Shown here piece by piece: positions 35,877 through 44,095 of a DNA stretch of 64,000 nucleotides (within the stretch, counting starts at the first letter, position 1; the number at the start of each line of letters is the position of its first letter). Location of the stretch: NCBI GenBank assembly GCA_900104495.1, contig FMXS01000004.1, positions 248,001 to 312,000 on the forward strand, written 5' to 3'. Source of the stretch: Ruminococcaceae bacterium FB2012. GTDB lineage: Bacteria; Bacillota; Clostridia; Oscillospirales; Ruminococcaceae. The position numbers and the translations under genes are program-made. The notes beneath the pieces were generated by a model that had not been told where the DNA came from, did not search any database, and worked only from the letters and a program-made list of their open reading frames with translations.

Positions 35877-35941
35877 TACTGAAACCTCCGATCAGTTATA
35901 TATATAGTTGTAAAATTCGGTATAAAAAACTGTCTGTAGTA

Positions 35942-35970
35942 ATTATAACAAATTTCTCCGCTGATGTCAA
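35942..35970 (-). promoter_or_regulatory. sigma-A promoter of the DHH gene
   Basis: Minus strand: TTGACA (35970-35965), 17-bp spacer, TATAAT (35947-35942). Confidence 0.85.
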
Positions 35971-36019
35971 CAATCTTTTGTCAGTTTTTTGAGATTTATA
36001 AAAATGTTTTTCCGGGCAG

Positions 36020-37762
36020 TCATTTCCTCATAAACACGGCGACAATATCCTTTTCAAAGAAGACCGTCTCAAAATCGTCATTGAGGTATTCGTTGATGTT
36101 TATCTCCGGGGTCGTGTATCTCAGATCGATCACATAGTATTTCGTTTCGTTATTCGTGGTCTCAAGCTCGTAGATCTCGGTGCAGTCGTAGAGATTCGCT
36201 ATAAAGAACGTTGATGCTGCCACGCTTTCGTCCCGGGGGACCATAGCGAGAGCCCTGTCTATGGTCTCACGCTGGACTGTCTGCTGGTCGTAGGCTTCAA
36301 GGTATTGATTCCTTGGATTGTAAATGCAGGTGAACACTATCACAGAACTGAACAGTCCGAAAAGCAGCAGCTTCGGCTTTTTAAGCTCGGAGTAGTTGAC
36401 AGCAGCAAGATACATAAGCAGCGCTCCGCTTCCGAAGCAGTAATGGTAAAATATGTCATACTGGTATTTATATGTCGTCATCAGGTTGATAAGCAGGAAG
36501 GGTATCAGAAGTATGAACCGTGACGGCTTCTTTGTGAGTACCGGCAGAAAGGCCAGAGGGAGCAGCATTTTCATTATAAAGATGAATTTCTTCTCCGTAA
36601 AGCTTTGGCTCAGCACATAGACCGGATTCTTGATAACAGCCGTTATCGCGGTGAAAAGGCTTCCGCTGTGGTCGTATATATAGTTGTCATAGCGGCCGGT
36701 CATTACCCCTTCGCCAACGTTTTTCATCAGAACGGTCACGGTTATGAAGTATACAACCGGGATAATGATAAACAGCAGGTTACGCTTTATCTTTTTCTGC
36801 GAGACTGCAAAATAGAATGCGATTATGATAAGATAGATCGCGGCATCCTCTTTGATAGAAAGGGTAAGAGCCATAAATATGATCTGTGGAACGAGCTTGC
36901 CATTTTCGCAGAAGTATATAAACCAAAGCAGCATGGGTGCAAGGAAATTGTTTTCGTGCAGATAGTAAAAGCATCCCCCGGAAAAGCAGGGATAAAGGGC
37001 GTAGATCACCGAAAATGCGCAGCAGGCCTTGTTTGACAGCTTGTGATTTCTGCATATCAGCAGCATAGGAACGGCGCCGCTTGCAACAATAAGGGCAGAT
37101 ACAACAAGCAGAGTTTCGGGTGAAGGCAGGATCATATAGATCGGCAGTATCAGATAGAACACCGGTGAGAAATGCACTGCAAAATGACTCAGCAGCCTGT
37201 CCCGTTCGCTTGTGATCAGCGGCAGGCCGGTCCTGCGCATATTTTCAAACATTTGGGCAAACAGCCCGAAATCATAATTGGGTGTCCAGTGATTCTTATA
37301 GTAAAGGCAGCAGAACAGTCCCACAAAGGCCGTCATCAGCATAGCCATAACCGCCATAACGATCCAGGGGACCGATCTGTGCATGGGAATTTTCAGAAGA
37401 TCGGTGTCCGAAAAGTAGATAACGATACCGACAGCCGCACAAAGTCCCAGCGAGAAGCCGAAATTGCTGAATCCCACCGCTGCAAGCACAGCATAGACAA
37501 ATGCGGTTATAAGCATCAGCCAGGTCAGAAAGGTCTTGTTTCTGATCTGACAGAGGATGATCCATATGACCGCTGAAGCCGCAATGTATATCTTCAGGTC
37601 TATCCCCGTGAAGAAGTCGTTTTCGGTAAAATGCGGCTTGCTTTTTGCAATGTAGAATACCGAAACCAGCAGCCAGCTTAAAAACAGCTTATATAACATT
37701 TCAGAGGCCTTCATTCCCAGCATCCTGCCGATGAAGAGGCTGCATTTTTCTTTGATGTTCAT
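36020..37762 (-). CDS. DUF2079 polytopic membrane protein
   Basis: 580 residues from ATG 37762, chosen because CGGAG lies 8 bases upstream; the frame is open to 37822. About 12 hydrophobic segments, with YDFGLFAQMFENMRRTG and HFAVHFSPVFYLILPIYMI, the DUF2079 signature. The loop following the early helices carries charged residues, like GT-C glycosyltransferases, to which DUF2079 is distantly similar; a sugar-transfer role is inference. A C-terminal soluble tail (about 490-580) follows. Monocistronic. Confidence 0.8.
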   Translation of the reverse strand: MNIKEKCSLFIGRMLGMKASEMLYKLFLSWLLVSVFYIAKSKPHFTENDFFTGIDLKIYIAASAVIWIILCQIRNKTFLTWLMLITAFVYAVLAAVGFSNFGFSLGLCAAVGIVIYFSDTDLLKIPMHRSVPWIVMAVMAMLMTAFVGLFCCLYYKNHWTPNYDFGLFAQMFENMRRTGLPLITSERDRLLSHFAVHFSPVFYLILPIYMILPSPETLLVVSALIVASGAVPMLLICRNHKLSNKACCAFSVIYALYPCFSGGCFYYLHENNFLAPMLLWFIYFCENGKLVPQIIFMALTLSIKEDAAIYLIIIAFYFAVSQKKIKRNLLFIIIPVVYFITVTVLMKNVGEGVMTGRYDNYIYDHSGSLFTAITAVIKNPVYVLSQSFTEKKFIFIMKMLLPLAFLPVLTKKPSRFILLIPFLLINLMTTYKYQYDIFYHYCFGSGALLMYLAAVNYSELKKPKLLLFGLFSSVIVFTCIYNPRNQYLEAYDQQTVQRETIDRALAMVPRDESVAASTFFIANLYDCTEIYELETTNNETKYYVIDLRYTTPEININEYLNDDFETVFFEKDIVAVFMRK

Positions 37763-37824
37763 TATGTCTCCGTTGAGTTCTCCCATTAACGAGAGGTTAC
37801 TATTATGTTTGATCTGACACATTG

Positions 37825-37853
37825 ATTATATCACATTGACGCCCGGATGTCAA
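37825..37853 (-). promoter_or_regulatory. sigma-A promoter of the DUF2079 gene
   Basis: Minus strand: TTGACA (37853-37848), 17-bp spacer, TATAAT (37830-37825). Confidence 0.85.
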
Positions 37854-37906
37854 TTTTTAATAATTCGTTTGTGTAAAGATGTATGAAAAGTTATAAGTTT
37901 TATTAC

Positions 37907-37935
37907 TTGCATTTTATCCCCGTAAGTAGTATAAT
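37907..37935 (+). promoter_or_regulatory. sigma-A promoter of prfC
   Basis: TTGCAT (37907-37912), 17-bp spacer, TATAAT (37930-37935), about 50 bp before the ATG. Confidence 0.8.
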
Positions 37936-37987
37936 AATAAAGATAGTGAAATAACTGCCGATCTGTATATCAGTCAGGAGGATGACC

Positions 37988-39598
37988 ATGTCCGAATTGG
38001 AAAAGGAAATAAAAAGAAGGCGCACCTTTGCGATAATCTCTCACCCCGACGCCGGTAAGACCACCCTTACCGAGAAGTTCCTGCTCTACGGAGGAGCTAT
38101 TGCTCAAGCCGGAGCTGTCAAGGGCAAAAAGAACGCCCGCCATGCTGTCTCCGACTGGATGGAGATCGAAAAGCAGAGAGGTATCTCTGTAACATCCTCT
38201 GTTATGCAGTTCCAGTATGAAGGCTTCTGCATCAACATTCTCGACACTCCGGGCCATCAGGATTTTTCGGAGGACACCTACCGTACCCTTATGGCAGCAG
38301 ATTCTGCCGTAATGGTAATTGATGCTTCAAAGGGTGTTGAGAATCAGACCCGCAAGCTGTTCAAGGTCTGCGCTATGAGACATATCCCTATTTTTACTTT
38401 TATCAATAAAATGGACAGAGAATCCCGCAACCCCTTTGATCTCTGCGAGGAGATCGAGCAGGAATTGGGCATCCCGACTTATCCTGTAAACTGGCCTATC
38501 GGCTGCGGCAAGGATTTCAAGGGCGTTTACGACCGCAGCAAGAGGCATATCATTTCCTTTACAAGCAACGATGAAATGGCATTCGGCAAGCATAAGATCG
38601 CTGCCTCAGAGGTCGATCTTAACGATCCTTCGCTGGATGATCTTATCGGTGCCGATCTTCATGAAACCCTTTCGGAGGATATAGAACTGCTTGACGGCGC
38701 TTCCGAGGACTTCGATCTTTCGGCTGTCCACGAGGGAAGGCTTTCTCCCGTGTTCTTCGGCTCCGCGCTCACCAATTTCGGCGTTGAGCCCTTCCTTGAA
38801 AACTTCCTCCAAATGACGCCTCCTCCGCTGGCAAGAACATCCAGCGCCGGGATAGTCGACCCCTTCGATCCCGACTTTTCGGCTTTTGTGTTCAAGATAC
38901 AGGCAAATATGAACAAGGCTCACCGCGACAGGATCACCTTCATGCGTGTCTGCTCGGGCAAATTTGACAAGGAAATGGATGTGCTCCACGTTCAAGGCGG
39001 CAGAAAGATGCGTCTTTCTCAGCCTCAGCAGATCATGGCACAGGAGCGTGAGATCATCGACGAGGCTTATGCTGGAGATATTATCGGCGTTTTCGATCCC
39101 GGTATCTTTTCGATAGGCGATACGGTCTGCTCACCCAACAAGAAGTTTGAATTTGAAGGCATCCCGACCTTTGCCCCCGAGCATTTTCAGCGTGTTCGTC
39201 CGAAGGACACCATGAAGCGAAAGCAGTTTGTAAAGGGCGCCGAGCAGATCGCTCAGGAGGGCGCTATCCAGATCTTCCATGAGCCCAACACCGGTATGGA
39301 AGAGGTCATCGTCGGCGTTGTGGGCGTACTCCAATTTGAAGTATTTCAGTACAGGATGAAGAACGAATACAATGTGGACATCGTTATCGAGGGTCTTCCT
39401 TATTCCCACATCCGCTGGATAACAAAACTTCCCGTGGATGACGTCAAGAAGCTGAAGCTTTCCTCCGACACTAAGATCGTCCAGGATTTCCGTGATAATT
39501 ACCTGCTGCTGTTTTCCAGCGAGTGGAATATCCGCTGGGCCCTTGAAAAGAACGAAGGTCTTGAACTTGCAGAGTTTTCACGAGGCGAATTACAGTAA
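37988..39598 (+). CDS. prfC: peptide chain release factor 3
   Basis: 536 residues. G1 AIISHPDAGKTTLTEKFLLY (about 15-34), G2 RGISVTSSVMQF, G3 DTPGHQDFSEDTYR, G4 FINKMDRE are intact; the spacer GAIAQAGAVKGKKNARHAVS is the RF3 hallmark that separates it from EF-G. A GTPase that recycles RF1/RF2. The start is ATG 37988, since AGGAGG abuts the ATG at 37982. Strong terminator at 39595-39635. Confidence 0.96.
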   Translation: MSELEKEIKRRRTFAIISHPDAGKTTLTEKFLLYGGAIAQAGAVKGKKNARHAVSDWMEIEKQRGISVTSSVMQFQYEGFCINILDTPGHQDFSEDTYRTLMAADSAVMVIDASKGVENQTRKLFKVCAMRHIPIFTFINKMDRESRNPFDLCEEIEQELGIPTYPVNWPIGCGKDFKGVYDRSKRHIISFTSNDEMAFGKHKIAASEVDLNDPSLDDLIGADLHETLSEDIELLDGASEDFDLSAVHEGRLSPVFFGSALTNFGVEPFLENFLQMTPPPLARTSSAGIVDPFDPDFSAFVFKIQANMNKAHRDRITFMRVCSGKFDKEMDVLHVQGGRKMRLSQPQQIMAQEREIIDEAYAGDIIGVFDPGIFSIGDTVCSPNKKFEFEGIPTFAPEHFQRVRPKDTMKRKQFVKGAEQIAQEGAIQIFHEPNTGMEEVIVGVVGVLQFEVFQYRMKNEYNVDIVIEGLPYSHIRWITKLPVDDVKKLKLSSDTKIVQDFRDNYLLLFSSEWNIRWALEKNEGLELAEFSRGELQ

Positions 39599-39635
39599 AC
39601 AAAAAGCGGTCTCAATGAGGCCGCTTTTTGTTTAC
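39595..39635 (+). terminator. bidirectional terminator between prfC and the ABC operon
   Basis: A 15-bp outer stem GTAAACAAAAAGCGG (39595-39609) / CCGCTTTTTGTTTAC (39621-39635), with the pairing continued by CTC/GAG. It has A-run and T-run on opposite sides and serves both convergent units. Confidence 0.92.
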
Positions 39636-39642
39636 GCTTTGA

Positions 39643-40977
39643 TCAATCTTCGTGCTGCTGTGTTTTCTTTCCGAAAAGGCCGCCGGAAGATTTTTTCCCT
39701 CCGCCGAGGGTCATGGTAAATATCTTGTCGCTGGTGAATACCCTTATTGCAAAAGTCATGCATATTGCCAGCAGCGCCAACTGATAGGCAAGTCCGCCCC
39801 AGTAAAGCGTGGTGTTGCCGAACATGATGTTTTCGTTCGCCATAAAGGTATGAGTGAAGGGGATAGCGTAGATAATATACTTGACAACAGGAGAGAGGGT
39901 CTTGATGTCCATGAACATCGAAAGCATATAAGGTACCATTGAAAGAAGCTGGATAGGCAGCAGAAGCGCCTGTCCGGACTTGGCATCCTTTGCGAGCACG
40001 CCGAGCACAAGAGATATCGACAGAGCAATCAGTATGCTTATGAACATCTGGAGCCCTACAAGGATGAACTGTCCGCCGGAAAGGGTAAGACCCAGCTGTT
40101 CGACTGCGTCCTTATAGGCTGCGGTATCTCCGCCGGTCTGCATTTTGGTGACAACGTTCTGCATACCGAACATCATAACTATCGCATAAAGTGCGGCTAC
40201 AACACCGGCTGCCAGCATCTTCGACGAAAGAACAGAAAGTCTTGATACAGGTGCGGAGAGCAGAGTTTCAAGAGTCTTGTCGATCTTCTCGGTGGATACT
40301 GCATTGAGCACCATCTGCGAGGAATACATAATAAGCAGGAATACGATGATAGGCAGGAACATATTTTCCATAGTCTTCATCTGCGCGACCGTGCTTGCAC
40401 CGATATTTGCGGTGTTGTTCTGAACGACCGTGATCTCTTTGAGATCAACGGGTTTGTTGAGCTGAGTTATCTCATCGCTGGTCAGCTTGCCTTCAATCAT
40501 TTTTTTGCTGTAAAGCGTGGATACGACTGATGCCTGGATAAGGTTTTTTGCGGTTTCGGAACCGGCCGAAACATTTCCTAAAGTCGAAAGGGAGGTCATC
40601 CTGCTGACGTAGATATACTCTGTTGTTTTTCCGCTCTCGACCTGTTCGGTAAAGCCCTTGGGAATAATGACGATGTACTTCTCACCGAGTCTGTCAAGCT
40701 CGGCAGGGTAGTCGTCGGATTCAAGCTTTACGAGCTTGACCGTGTTGGTCGTGTTTGCATCGGGCTTTTTCATTGCCTCGATCATAGACTTGGTAAACGA
40801 AGTGTCATCGTTGTCGCAGAGGACGATCTCGGAGCTTTCCTCAACGATCTTGTCGATCTGCTTGCCCATGACATTTCCCAGCATAAACATACCGACGTAG
40901 ATCATTACAAGGACTATGATCGTCTGCGGGGTGAGCATCTCGCGGAGTTCCTTTTTGAACAGACTCATAAATTTCAT
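39643..40977 (-). CDS. ABC-2 type transporter permease (NatB-like)
   Basis: 444 residues: membrane helix at about 18-36, a large extracytoplasmic domain (about 40-205), then five or six helices (about 207-420). The architecture and segments such as MVLNAVSTEKIDKTLETLLS match the NatB/ABC-2 permease group that exports Na+ or drugs. It overlaps its ATPase by 4 bp. Substrate unknown. Confidence 0.85.
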   Translation of the reverse strand: MKFMSLFKKELREMLTPQTIIVLVMIYVGMFMLGNVMGKQIDKIVEESSEIVLCDNDDTSFTKSMIEAMKKPDANTTNTVKLVKLESDDYPAELDRLGEKYIVIIPKGFTEQVESGKTTEYIYVSRMTSLSTLGNVSAGSETAKNLIQASVVSTLYSKKMIEGKLTSDEITQLNKPVDLKEITVVQNNTANIGASTVAQMKTMENMFLPIIVFLLIMYSSQMVLNAVSTEKIDKTLETLLSAPVSRLSVLSSKMLAAGVVAALYAIVMMFGMQNVVTKMQTGGDTAAYKDAVEQLGLTLSGGQFILVGLQMFISILIALSISLVLGVLAKDAKSGQALLLPIQLLSMVPYMLSMFMDIKTLSPVVKYIIYAIPFTHTFMANENIMFGNTTLYWGGLAYQLALLAICMTFAIRVFTSDKIFTMTLGGGKKSSGGLFGKKTQQHED

Positions 40978-41717
40978 CTTGAGAGCACCACCTTTTCAAA
41001 TACTTCCTCAAGGTTTCTGGTACCGTACTTGTCCTTGAGTTCCTCGGCAGTGCCGACTTCCAGCAGGTGGCCCTTGGCTATGATTCCGACTCTGTCCGAA
41101 ACATACTCGATCTCCAGCATATTGTGGGAGGACAGCAGGAAGCTCATTCCCTGGGAGGACAGCTTCTTTATCATTCTTCTGATATCCAGCGCGTTGATGA
41201 TGTCAAGTCCCGAAGTGGGCTCGTCGAGTATTGCAAGGGCAGGTTTGGGCATCATTGCGCGGGCAAGCAGCAGCTTTCTTATCATACCTCTTGAATAGGA
41301 GCCAATCTTGTCCTTCAGCCTGTCGCCCAATTCGCTGATCTCCGATGCGCGCTCAACGAATTCCTTGATCTGATTGGCGTCATTGGCATAGATGCCCGCC
41401 ATGAATTCAAGATACCTCGTGCCTGTCATGGTCTTGTAGGCACCGGCCTCATCGGGCAGATAGGTAATACACTGGCGTACCTTTTCCGGCTCGGTAAGGA
41501 TGCTGTGACCGTCAACGATCGCGTCACCCTCGGTGGCTTTCAGCAGTGTTGAGATCATACGGATAGTTGTGGTCTTTCCGGCGCCGTTCGGGCCGATAAG
41601 AGCAAATATCTCGCCCTTTCTCACGTTGAAGGTAACGCCCTGCGAAGCATACACGCCTTTTTTGTACTGCTTCGACAGGCCTTTGACCTCCAGAACGTTA
41701 ATGTTTTTGTTATCCAT
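40974..41717 (-). CDS. ABC transporter ATP-binding protein (NatA-like)
   Basis: 247 residues. Walker A ALIGPNGAGKTTTIRMIS (about 40-57), Walker B PALAILDEPTSGLD and switch His in LLSSHNMLEIE are intact. The signature motif is degenerate (GSYSRGMIRKLLLARAM instead of LSGGQ), as in many NatA-type exporters. Pairs with the downstream ABC-2 permease. Confidence 0.93.
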   Translation of the reverse strand: MDNKNINVLEVKGLSKQYKKGVYASQGVTFNVRKGEIFALIGPNGAGKTTTIRMISTLLKATEGDAIVDGHSILTEPEKVRQCITYLPDEAGAYKTMTGTRYLEFMAGIYANDANQIKEFVERASEISELGDRLKDKIGSYSRGMIRKLLLARAMMPKPALAILDEPTSGLDIINALDIRRMIKKLSSQGMSFLLSSHNMLEIEYVSDRVGIIAKGHLLEVGTAEELKDKYGTRNLEEVFEKVVLSR

Positions 41718-41778
41718 TATTGAACTTTCCCCCTTTTAAGGATAATAGGCATAAGAATATATAAATACAGCCAAAAAT

Positions 41779-41807
41779 ATTATACAACACAATTAACAAA
41801 ATGTCAA
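41779..41807 (-). promoter_or_regulatory. sigma-A promoter of the ABC operon
   Basis: Minus strand: TTGACA (41807-41802), 17-bp spacer, TATAAT (41784-41779). Confidence 0.85.
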
Positions 41808-41886
41808 CGTATTTTGACTAATAATAGTTCTCAAAAATTGCTGAATTTCGGAAATAAAATCTGTAAGATATGAAAAACAAAAACTT

Positions 41887-41913
41887 TGTGACGCAGCCGT
41901 CATGTTTCACGTC
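41887..41913 (+). promoter_or_regulatory. putative ECF-type autoregulatory promoter
   Basis: TGTGAC (41887-41892), 17 bp, CGTC (41910-41913), 26 bp before the sigma gene start. AAC/GAC-N16-17-CGTC is the form seen for many ECF promoters. The -35 area also holds a GACG...CGTC dyad. No sigma-A hexamers fit. Confidence 0.5.
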
Positions 41914-41938
41914 TATATAAGTGAGAGGAGGCAGTCAG

Positions 41939-42499
41939 ATGAATGATGAACAGCTTACTGCGCTGTTTGTGGAACGCAATACTAATGCGATATCAGTGGC
42001 TTTGGAGCAGTACGGCGCCTACTGCACATCGATAGCCGAAAACATCCTTAGATCTCCGTTAGATACCGAGGAATGCGTCAACGATGCAATGATAAGAGCA
42101 TGGCAGACTATCCCTCCCGAGCATCCGGCTTCATTAAAAGCATATCTCGGGATAATAACCAGAAATCTTGCCGTTGACCGTTTCCGAAAAAGATCTGCTG
42201 GGTGCCGATGTAACGGGAACAATTCTTTGCCGATAGATGAGCTGTCCGACCTGCTTCCTTCGGGACTCGACGTTGAAGATGAAGCGGATTCGATTTTTCT
42301 CAGGGACAAGCTGAACGCTTTTATTTCAGAGCTTAACAGTGAATCACGGATCCTTTTCATCAGGCGTTATTGGTATATGCTTTCTATCGAAGAACTCGCT
42401 GATATGCATGGGATAAGCAAAAGCAAAGTGAAAATGCGGCTCCTGCGGACACGCAGAAAGCTGCGGGAATACCTGATCAAGGAGGGTTATGAATTATGA
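41939..42499 (+). CDS. ECF-type RNA polymerase sigma factor
   Basis: 186 residues from ATG 41939 (GAGAGGAGG upstream; a GTG at 41921 precedes that site). Region 2: SPLDTEECVNDAMIRAW and YLGIITRNLAVDRFRKR (about 42-90). Region 4: LFIRRYWYMLSIEELADMHG followed by ISKSKVKMRLLRTRRKL (about 135-175). The next gene overlaps by 4 bp and encodes a membrane anti-sigma-like protein, so this is a self-contained envelope-signal switch. Confidence 0.93.
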   Translation: MNDEQLTALFVERNTNAISVALEQYGAYCTSIAENILRSPLDTEECVNDAMIRAWQTIPPEHPASLKAYLGIITRNLAVDRFRKRSAGCRCNGNNSLPIDELSDLLPSGLDVEDEADSIFLRDKLNAFISELNSESRILFIRRYWYMLSIEELADMHGISKSKVKMRLLRTRRKLREYLIKEGYEL

Positions 42500-43611
42500 G
42501 CAAAAATAAAGATATTATGACATTGCTGAATAAAGACTTTATTCTTGAGGCAGAGCCGAGAGAAAAATTCAGATCAAGGAACAGAAGATTCCGTTTTTCT
42601 GCGGCGGCTGTTGCTGCTGTAGCCTGCCTGACACTTACAGCAGTTTCGGCAGGTGCTGTAGTGATCTATAATATGCGTTCTTCGACAGAGATTTATTATG
42701 ACAGCAGGGCAGTCGATCAGATCGAATCAAACGGACTGATGCTGAACGAGATAACGAGCAACGATCATTTCAGAGTTACTATAAATACTGTGCTTGCCGA
42801 CGATTACAGATACGAGATATTTATGACGGCTTCGCCTCTTGACACTGAAGCAAAAGCGTTCATCGAAGATAACCGTCCGAAAAGCCTTACAGATGCAGAT
42901 ACCTCCGATGACTATCCGAAGATAGATGTGAATGTTAAAAATTCTGAAGGTGAGAGGTTAGGCGGATATGGTCTGCCTGCAAGAATTTTCCCCGACAGTG
43001 AAAGCATTTCGCTGGTGATGCTCGGAAGTTTTGACTTCAATTTCACCCACAATGTTTCTGACCATAAGCTGCATCTTGTTCTTTCGTCAAGTGATACAGC
43101 TAACAGCGGATTATTTGAAGGTATCGAATTTACAGTTAATGTAAACAAAAATCTTGAAAGCAAGACAGCAGATTACAGGGACGGTGTAAAGCTTAGCGTT
43201 TCGCCGATAGGGTACAGCATCATCTTTGAAGATTATAACCGTAAGGACAGAGAAACGATGCTCGGCAGCGTTATCAGGCTGAAATGGAAGGAAGGCGGGT
43301 TTGAGCGGTTCCTTAACAGCATTGAAATCGATCCGGAGACCTATAACAAAGAACTTGAACAGAACACCTATGCCGAAGCCTTCTATCTTATGTACGGAAA
43401 GTATTACAAAAACGACAGATACGAAGGATACGGTATCGGCGGAGGCGGCATAGGATTCTGGACTGACGTTCCTGTTGCCGTAAGTTCTGACGGGCAGCTT
43501 CAAGGAGAAGGGAAGTATGTATTGACAGTGCCTTTCGGTACACTTATCGATCTTAACGATATAGAAGGTGTGATAATAAACAAAGGGGAAGAGATACTTT
43601 TTGACAGCTGA
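42496..43611 (+). CDS. DUF4179-like membrane anti-sigma factor
   Basis: 371 residues: a short cytoplasmic N-terminus (about 1-33) that would hold the sigma factor, one membrane helix (about 34-57, rich in Ala/Val) and a large extracytoplasmic beta-rich domain. Layout and overlap with the ECF gene match DUF4179/RsiV-like anti-sigma proteins. No zinc HxxxCxxC motif is present, so it is not a ZAS-type anti-sigma. The sensed signal is unknown. Confidence 0.8.
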   Translation: MSKNKDIMTLLNKDFILEAEPREKFRSRNRRFRFSAAAVAAVACLTLTAVSAGAVVIYNMRSSTEIYYDSRAVDQIESNGLMLNEITSNDHFRVTINTVLADDYRYEIFMTASPLDTEAKAFIEDNRPKSLTDADTSDDYPKIDVNVKNSEGERLGGYGLPARIFPDSESISLVMLGSFDFNFTHNVSDHKLHLVLSSSDTANSGLFEGIEFTVNVNKNLESKTADYRDGVKLSVSPIGYSIIFEDYNRKDRETMLGSVIRLKWKEGGFERFLNSIEIDPETYNKELEQNTYAEAFYLMYGKYYKNDRYEGYGIGGGGIGFWTDVPVAVSSDGQLQGEGKYVLTVPFGTLIDLNDIEGVIINKGEEILFDS

Positions 43612-43639
43612 TAGCAACAGAAACGGTTAAATGCAAGTT

Positions 43640-43686
43640 AAAAATGCTCCTCAAAGTTTAAACAAATGCTTTGAGGAACATTTTTA
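43640..43686 (+). terminator. terminator of the ECF operon
   Basis: AAAAATG and TCCTCAAAG (43640-43656) pair with CTTTGAGGA and CATTTTT (43669-43685), ending in a T-run. Confidence 0.85.
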
Positions 43687-43749
43687 TATAAGATCATAAG
43701 ACAGTATGTCCAATCGAAAAAATAATTTCAAAAAAAGTTGAAAAAGTAG

Positions 43750-43778
43750 TTGACAAACGGAACGAAATAGTGTATAAT
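43750..43778 (+). promoter_or_regulatory. sigma-A promoter of the tRNA pair
   Basis: TTGACA (43750-43755), 17-bp spacer, TATAAT (43773-43778), 30 bp before the first tRNA. Confidence 0.9.
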
Positions 43779-43808
43779 AATATAGTCGCTAAAAGGGGAC
43801 AGCAATAT

Positions 43809-43885
43809 GGCGGTATAGCTCAGTTGGCTAGAGCACTTGGTTCATACCCAGGGTGTCACCGGTTCAAATCCAGTTACCGCTACCA
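43809..43885 (+). tRNA. tRNA-Met (CAT), elongator type
   Basis: 77 nt with encoded CCA. Acceptor GGCGGTA / TACCGCT, anticodon CAT (43843-43845), T-loop GGTTCAAATCC. It resembles B. subtilis elongator tRNA-Met; the C1-A72 mismatch of initiator tRNA is absent. A tRNA-Ile2 with lysidine-modified CAT is less likely but not excluded. Confidence 0.9.
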
Positions 43886-43905
43886 GATGCTGTCCCTTTA
43901 GTTAA

Positions 43906-43980
43906 GGCCCGTTGGTCAAGAGGTTAAGACACCGCCCTTTCACGGCGGAATCATGGGTTCAATTCCCGTACGGGTCACCA
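43906..43980 (+). tRNA. tRNA-Glu (TTC)
   Basis: 75 nt with encoded CCA. Acceptor GGCCCGT / ACGGGTC, anticodon stem CCGCC/GGCGG with TTC at 43939-43941. Its 3' end borders the integrase of the downstream element, so it is the likely integration target. Confidence 0.93.
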
Positions 43981-43991
43981 GCTGCTTTTTT

Positions 43992-44027
43992 CGGAAACAA
44001 CGTAGATACGTTGTTTCCGAGTTCTTT
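43992..44027 (+). terminator. terminator of the tRNA operon
   Basis: CGGAAACAACG (43992-44002) / CGTTGTTTCCG (44009-44019), extended by GTA/TAC, then a T-rich tract. Confidence 0.92.
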
Positions 44028-44046
44028 TTTTATAATATAATTGTGC

Positions 44047-44092
44047 TTTGTCCGCTATTTGTCCGCTATTAGGATTTTTAGCGGATTTTTTT
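44047..44092. repeat. 11-bp direct repeats and hairpin at the integrase end of the element
   Basis: TTTGTCCGCTA occurs twice in tandem (44047-44057, 44058-44068). The second copy pairs with TAGCGGA (44079-44085) to form a hairpin followed by seven T. It lies between tRNA-Glu and the integrase stop. Possible Int arm or core binding sites, or simply a plus-strand terminator. Confidence 0.6.
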
Positions 44093-44095
44093 GTT

